From Pseudomonas protegens (lineage in GTDB: Bacteria > Pseudomonadota > Gammaproteobacteria > Pseudomonadales > Pseudomonadaceae): DNA of 64,000 bases. The stretch is taken from the NCBI RefSeq assembly GCF_003732485.1, contig NZ_MOAK01000081.1:360909-424908 (forward strand), given 5' to 3'. The translations under genes were made by a program, and so were the position numbers. Positions 53,683-62,365 of this stretch are shown piece after piece; the stretch's first letter is position 1; each line of letters starts with the position of its first letter. The notes under the pieces are model-generated. The model had not been told where the DNA came from and made no database searches. It worked only from the letters and a program-made list of their open reading frames with translations.

Positions 53683-54327
53683 TTAACGGCGGCGTGAGGT
53701 GTGGGCGCTGATCTGGAGTTGGTGGCCCTGGTCGTGCAGCAGGTCGCGCAGACGCAGCACGTCGTCACGCCGAGGGATTCCAGCCATCCAGACACTGCCG
53801 TTGTCGTCGAACATCACATCCAGCGCGCGGTCCTCGCGGTGCAGCGGGCGCTGGTAGGCGGACAGACGCTGGCGGCCCAGCTCGGTCAAGAGGATCAGGC
53901 GCTGGTTGTCGCTGCCCCGTAGGACCAGCGTTTGCGCCTGTTGTTGCTCGAAGGGGTCGCAGATCAGTGCATCCAGCAGGCCTTCGGCTTGTTCAAGCAG
54001 CGGTTGCAGGGTTTCCAGGGAGTGCCCGCTGTAGACCAGGATGTCGACCTGGGTGCGTTCGCGCAGGGCTCTAAGCAGGGCCAGTAGCGCCTCGGGCTGG
54101 TCGAAGGGCTCGCCACCGGACAGGGTGATGCCTTCGGCCCGGGCCAGCCAGGGTTGCAGGTCGTGCAGCACCTGGCTCAACGGCAATGGCTGCTTGCCCG
54201 GCCCCCAGGTGTCCGCGGAAATGCAGCCTTCACAACGGATGCTGCAGCCTTGGAACCACAGGCCCAGGCGCTGTCCCGGCCCCAGGGTGGTGACCGGGAA
54301 GTGCACCCGCGACAGGCTGATGTTCAC
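53683..54327 (-). CDS. Radical-SAM activating enzyme-like protein
   Basis: The 214-residue radical-SAM protein of the NrdG/PflA-like type has the cluster motif CSIRCEGC (CxxxCxxC) at about residues 29-36 in WFQGCSIRCEGCISADTWGPG, SAM-binding ITLSGGEPFDQPEALLALL, and DILVYSGHSLETLQ. The C-terminal third (LDVMFDDNGSVWMAGIPRRDDVLRLRDLL) is not typical of NrdG. GTG at 54327 was chosen: it overlaps the AAA+ stop by 4 bases (GTGA). No glycyl-radical enzyme, the usual partner of such activases, is encoded in the window. Ends 15 bases before the giant helicase-like gene. Confidence 0.85.
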   Translation of the reverse strand: MNISLSRVHFPVTTLGPGQRLGLWFQGCSIRCEGCISADTWGPGKQPLPLSQVLHDLQPWLARAEGITLSGGEPFDQPEALLALLRALRERTQVDILVYSGHSLETLQPLLEQAEGLLDALICDPFEQQQAQTLVLRGSDNQRLILLTELGRQRLSAYQRPLHREDRALDVMFDDNGSVWMAGIPRRDDVLRLRDLLHDQGHQLQISAHTSRRR

Positions 54328-56162
54328 GAGGCGCGGGCAAGCAGTTGCAGGCCGCCGGCCTGCAGTTGGCGGATTTCGAAGGATTGGCCGGGCTGGGCAT
54401 CCTGGTCGAACAGGGCCCGGGCCAGGGGGTTGAGCAGGTGCGCCTCCAACTGGTTGCGAATGCCCCGGCCGCCGTTGGACAGGTCCTGCAGGCACAGCTG
54501 GCGCAGGTTGTTCAGGGACGGGTCATCGAGTTGCACATGCAGTGCCTGGGCCGCCAGGTCGGCGAGGATGTTGCCGACCATCTGCTGGAAGATCTGCTCG
54601 GCGATGTCCGGGCGGATGAAGTCGAAGACAATGATGTTCTCGCCGATCCGGTTGAGGATTTCCGGACGGTTGAGCACCAGTTTGAAATAACGTTCGATCT
54701 CGCCCTGGACCTTGCCCTGCACGGCCTCGAAGGCTTCGCCGGGCTGGACGTTGGCGACTCGCTCGCCGTTGTCGCCCTGGCGGTAGATGCCCAGGTTCGA
54801 GGTGAAGACGATCAGCGCTTCGGAGAAGTACACGCGATCGCCGCGACCGGAGGTGAGCACGCCGTCGTCGAGGATCTGCAGGAACTTGTCGAGGATCCGT
54901 GGGTGAGCCTTCTCGATCTCGTCGAACAGCACCACGCTGAAAGGCTTTTCGCGGATCGCGTTGGTCAGTTCGCCGCCCACGTCGTAGCCGACATAGCCGG
55001 GCGGTGCGCCGACCAGGCGCTGGTCGGCGTGTTCGGCGCTGAATTCCGACATATCGAAGCGGATGTAAGCGCTTTCATCACCAAACAGCAGGCTGGTGAT
55101 GGTCTTGGCCAGTTCGGTCTTGCCGACCCCGGTGGGCCCGGCCAGAAAGGCCACGCCACGGGGGCGATTGCCCTTGCGGCTGGCGCCGACCCCGGTCATG
55201 GCGCGCTTGACGATATCCAGCATGTGGGTCACCGCGTGGGCCTGGCCCTTGACCCGCTGGCGGATGAAGTCGTCGGCCTGGCGAATGCGCTGGCGGTCGA
55301 TCTTCAGCCAGGGGTCTTCGGTGACGCCGACTTTATAGCGGCGCACCGCGTCGCCAATGCGCTCCATGGCCAGGCCTTCGACCCGGGCCAGTTGGACGAT
55401 CGCGTTGAGGTCGAGCAGCAGCAGGCCTTCGGTATTCTCAACGAAGGCTCGCACCGCGTTGTCGCGGCTTTCTTCGCTAGCCTCCTGGGCGCCGGGCAGG
55501 CCTCGCAACAGCGCCGGTGCCAGGGCCTGGCGGGCCTGCTGGTCGGGTTTCGATACGGGAATCGGGCGCAGGCGCGGGTTGTCGATCAGCATCCAGTCGG
55601 GCAGGTCGCCTTCCTTTTCCACCACCCAGAGGATGCTGTTGAAGAACGGCGTGCGCTGCTCCCCGGCCGGGCGGCTGCGGGCCTGGTGGGACAGCACCAG
55701 GGCCTGGGTGAACAGTTGGTGCTCGGCGGCGCTCAGGGCGTCATTGCGGATCACCAGGCGTGATGCAAAGTCGACAATCAGGGCCAGGGGGGCGCCTTGG
55801 CGCTCCACCAGGCGCGGCAAGGTGGCCGCCAGTAGATCGAGGCCGGCCGGCGCCGCTCCTTCCACCGGGGTCAGGCCCAGCTCGCGCAGCAGGTTGTCGG
55901 CCTGGGCCGGTTCGCTGCCCGGAGGCAGCAGCACGCGCAGGCCGCCAAGGGGGTCCCAGCTCAGCACCTGGGCATAGCCCACCGCCAGCAGTTCGTCGCG
56001 CAGATTGAGGTTGAAGGGCTGGGGGGTAATGACCCCGGGGGCCACCTCACTGGCTTGCAGGTCGCGGACGTTGCCGGACAGTACGAACTGGCTTTTCAGG
56101 GGCAGAAAGCGCAGCAGATCGCGCAGCCAGCGTGGCTTTTCGAAGGAGGCAGTCCTTGGCAT
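54324..56162 (-). CDS. ClpB/ClpA D2-like AAA+ ATPase with degenerate N-terminal AAA domain
   Basis: The 612-residue protein starts MPRTASFEKPRWLRDLLRFL. Residues about 25-230 look like a worn AAA domain: LPLKSQFVLSGNVRDL in place of a P-loop, acidic LALIVDFASRLVI, a sensor-like SILWVVEKEGDLP and NPRLRPIPVSKPD. Residues about 310-560 are a good ClpB D2-type domain: Walker A GPTGVGKTE, pore-loop GAPPGYVGYD, Walker B VVLFDEIEKAHP, sensor 1 IVFTSN, arginine finger region RPEILNRIGENIIVF. It lacks the ClpN domain and the ClpP-binding loop I would look for. Probably a protein-remodelling ATPase. First gene of the four-gene operon; no gene precedes it in the 343-base gap to soxR. Confidence 0.87.
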   Translation of the reverse strand: MPRTASFEKPRWLRDLLRFLPLKSQFVLSGNVRDLQASEVAPGVITPQPFNLNLRDELLAVGYAQVLSWDPLGGLRVLLPPGSEPAQADNLLRELGLTPVEGAAPAGLDLLAATLPRLVERQGAPLALIVDFASRLVIRNDALSAAEHQLFTQALVLSHQARSRPAGEQRTPFFNSILWVVEKEGDLPDWMLIDNPRLRPIPVSKPDQQARQALAPALLRGLPGAQEASEESRDNAVRAFVENTEGLLLLDLNAIVQLARVEGLAMERIGDAVRRYKVGVTEDPWLKIDRQRIRQADDFIRQRVKGQAHAVTHMLDIVKRAMTGVGASRKGNRPRGVAFLAGPTGVGKTELAKTITSLLFGDESAYIRFDMSEFSAEHADQRLVGAPPGYVGYDVGGELTNAIREKPFSVVLFDEIEKAHPRILDKFLQILDDGVLTSGRGDRVYFSEALIVFTSNLGIYRQGDNGERVANVQPGEAFEAVQGKVQGEIERYFKLVLNRPEILNRIGENIIVFDFIRPDIAEQIFQQMVGNILADLAAQALHVQLDDPSLNNLRQLCLQDLSNGGRGIRNQLEAHLLNPLARALFDQDAQPGQSFEIRQLQAGGLQLLARAS

Positions 56163-56259
56163 GGAAGCGGAGCTCGTCGTAGGAAGCAGGACGCGACATT
56201 AGCATAGGGACGTTTTTACTTACGATGCTCCACAGGTTTTCTTACCTGTCAGCGCTGAG

Positions 56260-56490
56260 TGGGAATCTGGCTTGCGAGGGAAGATGCCGGTGAGATCGCC
56301 TTCGCCGGCAAGCCGGCTCCTACGGGTATGAAGGCGATGTGGCTGTAGGAGCTGGCTTGCCAGCGAAAAAGCCCGTGAGATCGCCTTCGCCGGCAAGCCG
56401 GCTCCTACGGGTACGAAGGCGATGTGGCTGTAGGAGCTGGCTTGCCAGCGAAGAGGCCCGAGAGTCAGCCTTGGCCGGCAAGCCGGTTCC
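56260..56490. repeat. Three REP/BIME pairs flanking the unknown operon (5' side), with 85-base tandem duplication
   Basis: Three head-to-head REP pairs at about 56260-56324, 56345-56409 and 56429-56490. The segment from TACGGGTATGAAGGCGATGT at 56321 recurs at 56406 with one change, a tandem repeat of 85 bases that includes a whole REP pair. The gap 56163-56505 otherwise holds only a short AT-richer stretch upstream of the AAA+ gene (56165-56225) with a weak TATGCT -10-like element on the minus strand. Confidence 0.88.
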
Positions 56491-56505
56491 GGCGAGGGAA
56501 GCCGA

Positions 56506-56979
56506 CTACGGGCTGTCGGCGGCGGCGTCGGGCTCCAGCAGGCGGGCGCCCGGGCCGGCGTCTCCCAGGACATCTCCATAGTTGCGCAGCGGACACCCTT
56601 CCATGGACAGGCAGCCACAGCCAATGCACTGGTTCAGCCGCTCGCGCAGCAGGCTCAGTTGGCGGATGCGTTCGTCCAGTTCGCGGCTCCACTGTTCCGA
56701 AAGGCGCTGCCAGTCTGCGGCAGTGGGGGCGCGGTCGGCGGGCAGGGTGGCCAGGGCCTGGCCAATCTCCGAAAGGGGAATGCCCAGGCGCTGGGCCACC
56801 TTGATCAGGGACACGCGACGCAGCACCGAGCGCGGGTAGCGCCGTTGGTTGCCCGCGTTGCGATTGCTCTTGATCAGCCCCTTGGTTTCGTAGAAATGCA
56901 AGGCGGTCACGGCCACGCCGCTGCGCGCCGACAGTTGGCCAACCGTCAGTTCTTTGTGGAGGGCGTCGGGTTCGATCAT
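56506..56979 (-). CDS. soxR: SoxR, redox-sensing MerR-family regulator
   Basis: The 157-residue MerR-family regulator has an HTH with the SoxR hallmark ([48 protein letters not shown]), a dimerisation helix, and the 2Fe-2S motif [12 protein letters not shown] at about residues 117-128. In Pseudomonas SoxR responds to redox-cycling compounds such as phenazines and switches on pumps and monooxygenases. It is divergent from a small monooxygenase-like gene with a SoxR box between. Confidence 0.95.
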   Translation of the reverse strand: MIEPDALHKELTVGQLSARSGVAVTALHFYETKGLIKSNRNAGNQRRYPRSVLRRVSLIKVAQRLGIPLSEIGQALATLPADRAPTAADWQRLSEQWSRELDERIRQLSLLRERLNQCIGCGCLSMEGCPLRNYGDVLGDAGPGARLLEPDAAADSP

Positions 56980-57010
56980 TAAAGGGCACCAGGATGAAAA
57001 ACAGGCTTGA

Positions 57011-57028
57011 CCTTGACTTAACTAGAGG
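57011..57028. promoter_or_regulatory. SoxR box
   Basis: CCTTGACTTAACTAGAGG matches the SoxR consensus CCTCAAGTTAACTTGAGG at 14 of 18 positions, in the 108-base gap between soxR and the divergent monooxygenase-like gene. SoxR is expected to activate that gene. Confidence 0.75.
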
Positions 57029-57087
57029 TATTACCCTGCAGCGCATTCAATCGCAAGATTCTGTCCGACCGCCGTAGGGAGCAGTTC

Positions 57088-57446
57088 ATGGCCGCATTTG
57101 AGAGAAACCGCAGCTTTACCCAATTGATCCAGTTCGAGATCGAACCGCACCAGCAGGAGGCCCTGGTGTCGGCCTTGTCCGCGCAGACCGAGCGCCTGGC
57201 CCAGGGCTATGGCGGCTTTCTCAGTGCCAGCGTGCAGGCCAGCGACGACGGTCGGCGGGTGCTCAATTACCTGCAATGGCAATCCCGGGAAGCCGGCGAG
57301 GCGGCCTTCGAGAGTTTCGAGAGCGGCGAGCAGGATTTCTGGCAATTGATCCTGGCCCATCAGGCCAGGACCGTGACCTTCGGCTCGTTCCAGGTGCTGA
57401 GCAGTATTGCCCGCAGCCAGGACAATGCCTTGCACTGCAACCTGCT

Positions 57447-57450
<4 letters not shown>
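57088..57450 (+). CDS. Antibiotic-biosynthesis-monooxygenase-like (ABM) protein
   Basis: The 120-residue ABM-fold protein (ferredoxin-like dimer) has SFTQLIQFEIEPHQQEALVSAL, a central GFLSASVQASDDGRRVLNYLQWQSREAGEAAF and a C-terminal aromatic strand. Such proteins act as cofactor-free monooxygenases or quinone-handling enzymes. Divergent from soxR behind a SoxR box, so likely part of the SoxR regulon, as ABM genes are in other pseudomonads. Its TAG stop overlaps the sfnR stop on the other strand in the palindrome CTAG. Confidence 0.85.
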
Positions 57451-58547
<1,097 letters not shown>

Positions 58548-58571
58548 CGGCACTCTCCGTGAACAATAAGG

Positions 58572-59759
58572 CTAGGAGTAGAAAGTCGGGGTCGGCAGGG
58601 ACTGGTTCAGTGCCCAGTCACCCAGTTCGTGGAGCTTGTAATCCAGCGGGTCGTGCAGGGTCTGGGTGCGCAGGTTGCGCCAATGGCGGTCCAGGCGCAG
58701 GGAGGCGTGGGTCGAGCGCGCACCGGTGACTTCGAACAGGCGACTGCACAGCTCCAGGCCCTGGCGGCTGGCGGCAACCTTGGCGGTAGCGATGGCGGTG
58801 GCCAGGTGTCCGCGCTCCTCGGCGCTGAGGCCGGGGCCTTTGGCCCACGCCTGGTCCAGCAGCCCGGCGGCCCGCTCCACCAGTAGGCGGATGCCTTCCA
58901 GGGCCACCCAGAATTCGCCGTAGTGGCTGAGGATGTAAGGGTCCTGGCGCACATCCTGGGCGCTGGACTTATGCCAGACCCGAGTCTCGCTCAGGGTGTA
59001 TTGCCGGGCTTCCTCGAAGGCGCCTTCGGCAATGCCGAGGAACATGTGGGTGAAGGTCAGTTGGGCGATCAAAGGGCGCAGGCAGGCGAACGGGGTGCTC
59101 AGCGGACCCGGGTCCAGCAGCAGTTCCGACTCTTCCACCCTGACCCGTTCAAAGGTGGCGCTGCCGCTGTCGGTCTGGCGCTGGCCCATGTTGTTCCAGT
59201 CGTTGTGCAGGGTGATGCCGCTGCGACCGCTGGGGATGGCGGCGATCAGCAATTTGCCGCCGTTGCTTTCATCCACCGCCGAGGCGATGAGCATTTCCGA
59301 ATCGCTGGCCCCGGAGCAGAAGCTCTTCTTGCCGGAAAACTCGCGCCAGCCGCCGAGGTTCCTGACCAGGGTGCGGGTGTCCAACGGGTTGAGGGCGTTG
59401 CCCCAGAACCAGTTCTTGCGCGCGGTCTGTTCAAACCAGGGTTGCCATTGCTCAGGTTTGGCGAACAGGCGCACGGTGGCCAGCATCAAGTGATGGAAGC
59501 CAAAGACGTGGGCGATGGAGCTGTCGACCCTGGCGAACTCGCGGACGATGTTCAGGGTTTCGCTCCAGGGGGCACCGAGTCCGCCGAACTGGGTGGGAAT
59601 GCTCAGGGCCAGCAGGCCGCTGTGGCGCAGGGCATCACGTTCGGCCTTGGGGGTGCCGCCACGTTCATCGCGCTCGACGGCGGTGAGGGCAAACTCGGCG
59701 GCCAGTTGGCGAGCGGTCTGCAAGGGGGACAACAGGGCGCTTTGCGGTTTGGCAGTCAC
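58572..59759 (-). CDS. msuC: MsuC, flavin-dependent methanesulfinate monooxygenase
   Basis: This 395-residue acyl-CoA-dehydrogenase-fold flavoprotein has the same length as P. aeruginosa MsuC, which oxidises methanesulfinate to methanesulfonate with FMNH2. Features: ALSIPTQFGGLGAPWSETLNIVREFARVDSSIAHVFGFHH, NWFWGNALNPLD, GGWREFSGKKSFCSGASDSE, C-terminal LFEVTGARSTHASLRLDRHWRNLRTQTLHDPLDYKLHELGDW. GTG start at 59759. Homologous to SfnB at 43 kb. Separated from msuD by 130 bases with a REP pair. Confidence 0.9.
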   Translation of the reverse strand: MTAKPQSALLSPLQTARQLAAEFALTAVERDERGGTPKAERDALRHSGLLALSIPTQFGGLGAPWSETLNIVREFARVDSSIAHVFGFHHLMLATVRLFAKPEQWQPWFEQTARKNWFWGNALNPLDTRTLVRNLGGWREFSGKKSFCSGASDSEMLIASAVDESNGGKLLIAAIPSGRSGITLHNDWNNMGQRQTDSGSATFERVRVEESELLLDPGPLSTPFACLRPLIAQLTFTHMFLGIAEGAFEEARQYTLSETRVWHKSSAQDVRQDPYILSHYGEFWVALEGIRLLVERAAGLLDQAWAKGPGLSAEERGHLATAIATAKVAASRQGLELCSRLFEVTGARSTHASLRLDRHWRNLRTQTLHDPLDYKLHELGDWALNQSLPTPTFYS

Positions 59760-59812
59760 GCGGTGTTCCTCGTTCGTGGCCGTTGTGGCAGCCGGGAAAA
59801 GGTGCTGCGAGC

Positions 59813-59879
59813 TGTAGGCGCTGGCTTGCCAGCGAAGAGGGCCGGAAGATCGCCTTCGCCGGCAAGCCGGCTCCTACAG
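59813..59879. repeat. REP/BIME pair inside the msu operon
   Basis: GTAGGCGCTGGCTTGCCAGC facing GCCGGCAAGCCGGCTCCTAC between msuD and msuC. Within an operon such a pair can stabilise the upstream (msuED) part of the mRNA. Confidence 0.85.
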
Positions 59880-59889
59880 CGACAGGGGT

Positions 59890-61029
59890 TCAGGAGCGAT
59901 TGGGCAACACGTCGTTGGCGATCATTTCGCCGAACGGCCCGGTCAGGTTGGTGACGCCGCGGCCGGCCAGGCTGGCATAGGGTTCCGGTAGCAGTGGGAA
60001 TACCAGTTCGGCGAAGCGATAGGCCTCTTCCAGATGCGGGTAGCCGGAGAAGATAAAGCTCTCGATGCCCAGGTCCGCATATTCCTTGATGCGCTCCGCA
60101 ACCTGTTGCGGGTTGCCCACCAGGGCGGTGCCGGCACCGCCACGCACCAGGCCGACCCCGGCCCAGAGGTTGGGGGCGATCTGCAACTGATCACGGCGAC
60201 CGCCGTGCAAGGCGGCCATGCGCCGCTGACCTTCGGAGTCGAAGCGCGAGAAGGATTGCTGGGCGGCGGCGATGGTTTCGTCACTGATGTGTTCGATCAG
60301 TTTGTCCGCGGCTTTCCAGGCTTCGTCCTCGGTTTCGCGGACGATCACGTGCAGGCGAATGCCGAACTTCAGGGTGCGGCCCTTGCGCGCGGCGCGTTCG
60401 CGCACGTCGGCCAGCTTTTGGGCCACCGCCGCAGGAGGCTCGCCCCAGGTCAGGTAGACATCCACCTGATCGGCGGCCAATTCGTGGGCGGCCTCGGAGG
60501 AGCCGCCGAAGTACAGCGGGGGATAGGGTTTCTGCACCGGTGGATACAGGGCCTTGGCGTTCTGCACATGCAGGTGCTTGCCCTCGAAGTCCACGGCTTC
60601 GCCTTGCAGCACCCGGCGCCAGATCTGCAGGAATTCGTCAGTCACTTCGTAGCGTTCGCTGTGGCTGAGGAAGCTGCCGTCGCCACGGTTTTCGTCCGGG
60701 TCGCCACCGGTGACCACATTGATCAGCAGGCGGCCGTTGGACAGTCGGTCCAGGGTTGCGGCCATGCGCGCGGAAACAGTGGGGGAGATGATCCCCGGAC
60801 GAATCGCCACCAGATAGCGCAGGCGCTCGGTCAGCGGCACCAGGGCCGAGGCGATGACCCAGGAGTCTTCGCAGGAGCGCCCGGTGGGAATCAGCACGCC
60901 GTGGTAGCCCAGGCTGTCCGCAGCCTGGGCCACTTGCTTGAGGTAGTTGAGGGTGACCGGGCGGGCGCCCTGGGCAGTGCCCAGGAAGTGGCCGTCGCCG
61001 TGGGTCGGAAGAAACCAGAACACATCCAT
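59890..61029 (-). CDS. msuD: MsuD, FMNH2-dependent methanesulfonate monooxygenase
   Basis: The 379-residue LLM-class (luciferase-like) monooxygenase begins [18 protein letters not shown]. It is close to SsuD: active-site region [70 protein letters not shown], and C-terminal [19 protein letters not shown]. It splits the C-S bond of methanesulfonate to sulfite and formaldehyde using FMNH2 from MsuE. MsuD and SsuD are hard to separate by sequence; the msuE-msuD-msuC order decides. Confidence 0.92.
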   Translation of the reverse strand: MDVFWFLPTHGDGHFLGTAQGARPVTLNYLKQVAQAADSLGYHGVLIPTGRSCEDSWVIASALVPLTERLRYLVAIRPGIISPTVSARMAATLDRLSNGRLLINVVTGGDPDENRGDGSFLSHSERYEVTDEFLQIWRRVLQGEAVDFEGKHLHVQNAKALYPPVQKPYPPLYFGGSSEAAHELAADQVDVYLTWGEPPAAVAQKLADVRERAARKGRTLKFGIRLHVIVRETEDEAWKAADKLIEHISDETIAAAQQSFSRFDSEGQRRMAALHGGRRDQLQIAPNLWAGVGLVRGGAGTALVGNPQQVAERIKEYADLGIESFIFSGYPHLEEAYRFAELVFPLLPEPYASLAGRGVTNLTGPFGEMIANDVLPNRS

Positions 61030-61038
61030 GACAGGTCC

Positions 61039-61602
61039 TTAAGCGATTTTCAGCAGGTTTTTCGGGTGGGCGCCAAACAGCGGCGCGGCCCGTTCGGCGG
61101 CCAGCTGGATGCGGGCTTTCAACAGTTCGCTGGTGATCTGGTAATGGCTGAAGTCGGCTTCGGTGGCGTACACGCCAATCGGCAGGGTCAGGGCCTGGAA
61201 GAAACTGAACAGCGGACGCAACTGGTGATCCAGCACCAGGGCGTGGCGTTCGCTGCCTCCGGTTGCGGCCAGCAGCACCGGGGTATCGATCAGGGCGTTC
61301 AGGTCGATGAGGTCGAACAGGTGCTTGAGTAGCCCGGGGTAGGAGCCGCGATAGACCGGGGCGGCAACGATCAACAGGTCGGCGTTTTCGATGGCCTGGA
61401 GCTCGGCCTCGACCTCGGCCGGCAGTTCCTGGCGCGACAGGGCTGCGCCTAGCGGACGGGCAATATCGCCCAGTTCAATGAGGTGGCTGTTGATTGGCAG
61501 GTGCCCGGACAGTTCGTCCAGCAGGGCCTGGGTCAGCACCAGGGTGCGGGACGGGCGCCAGGTTCCACCGGAGAGGGCAACGACGTTCAAGGGACGGGAC
61601 AT
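61039..61602 (-). CDS. msuE: MsuE, NAD(P)H-dependent FMN reductase
   Basis: The 187-residue flavodoxin-like FMN reductase has VVALSGGTWRPSRTLVLTQALLDEL (FMN phosphate loop), VAAPVYRGSYPGLLKHLFDLID, and ATGGSERHALVLDHQLRPLFSFFQA. It supplies FMNH2 to MsuD and MsuC. First gene of the operon, 9 bases before msuD, with a sigma-54 promoter and repeat cluster upstream. Confidence 0.92.
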   Translation of the reverse strand: MSRPLNVVALSGGTWRPSRTLVLTQALLDELSGHLPINSHLIELGDIARPLGAALSRQELPAEVEAELQAIENADLLIVAAPVYRGSYPGLLKHLFDLIDLNALIDTPVLLAATGGSERHALVLDHQLRPLFSFFQALTLPIGVYATEADFSHYQITSELLKARIQLAAERAAPLFGAHPKNLLKIA

Positions 61603-61660
61603 GATCGGTTCCTTTTTAAACAGTGGCTCTGCGAGCAATGGCAGGTGTCCTGGATCGGGA

Positions 61661-61675
61661 GCAAGAGCTGTACCA
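61661..61675 (-). promoter_or_regulatory. Sigma-54 promoter of msuEDC-sfnR
   Basis: On the minus strand the sequence reads TGGTACAGCTCTTGC, one change from the consensus TGGCAC-N5-TTGC, with correct -24/-12 spacing, about 60 bases ahead of the msuE ATG. Confidence 0.8.
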
Positions 61676-61760
61676 ACCCGTAGAAGCCTTGTATTACGGG
61701 GCTTGTGGGTGATCCGGAGCAGATTGGCTGCTGTTGCGCAGGCACTGTTTTGTTGATCGA

Positions 61761-61805
61761 CTGTTGCCTGGCGAACAGTTGCCGGGGCAACAGTTGGGCA
61801 ACGCA
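61761..61805 (-). promoter_or_regulatory. Candidate SfnR enhancer repeats upstream of msuE
   Basis: Interlocking inverted repeats: CTGTTGCC-TG-GCGAACAG (61761-61778) and the perfect GTTGCC-GG-GGCAAC (61778-61791), followed by CAGTTGGGCAAC. They lie about 87-130 bases upstream of the -24 element, as expected for an enhancer. The rest of the 399-base gap to the lipoprotein gene is AT-richer, with small inverted repeats TTCCATA/TATGGAA (61852-61877) and CGATAG/CTATCG (61911-61925) of unknown meaning. Confidence 0.65.
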
Positions 61806-62001
61806 ATGCCGTTGTTATAAAGGCTTGTTGTTATTCCTCAAAAGAGCTTGTTTCCATATTTATAGGTCTTTATGGAATATAAGCCGCGACTGCCAAGACC
61901 TTGGAACAGTCGATAGCGACTATCGAGCTGGATGATTTTTGCCGGTGCCTGGGCGGGAGTAGCCTTTGTTCATTGTTCGCAACCCGCTCCAGGTGCTCGC
62001 C

Positions 62002-62262
62002 ATGAAGGCTTCCTCCGTTGTTCTGTCGATGTTGGTTTTTAGTGTGCTGGCCGGCTGTGCCAGCCCGGGCACTCCTGAGCTGCGTCCCTACACGGCCGAG
62101 GAAACCCGCGAACTGGCACTGGAAGCCTTGAGTCGCCGCGGCCTGTCGTTCGATGAATACCAGCAGAAAAAGGCCGAGCTGCTTGGCCGTCCCGCGGCGT
62201 TCGATAGCCAGGGCGAGATGAGCGCCCAACGCAATATCAATCGGCACCATCCGGCCAGTTGA
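62002..62262 (+). CDS. Small lipoprotein, SHOCT-like
   Basis: The 86-residue precursor has a lipoprotein signal (SSVVLSMLVFSVLAGC, lipobox LAGC), so the mature protein of about 66 residues would be membrane-anchored. The body (YTAEETRELALEALSRRGLSFDEYQQKKAELLG) is a short helical hairpin like SHOCT domains. ATG 62002 chosen because it places the signal peptide properly; an in-frame upstream start would add 12 residues. Function unknown. Confidence 0.75.
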   Translation: MKASSVVLSMLVFSVLAGCASPGTPELRPYTAEETRELALEALSRRGLSFDEYQQKKAELLGRPAAFDSQGEMSAQRNINRHHPAS

Positions 62263-62365
62263 TAAAAACTGTACTGGTTGAAGTTTTGCGCAACTGTCCG
62301 TGGGTTTCAGACAGGCCCTGAGTTAGGGTCGAAGCCTGATCGACCTTGTCCAGGACCTTGTATTC

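Noticed and set aside
46019-56162. Operon as part of a prophage or integrative element
   Set aside because: No integrase, transposase, terminase, tRNA target or direct-repeat attachment site is seen, and codon use looks like that of the neighbours.
61621-61660. GCAA...GTGTCC near 61635 as a second sigma-54 promoter for msuE
   Set aside because: The -12 and -24 halves are two bases too far apart; the site at 61661-61675 has exact spacing.
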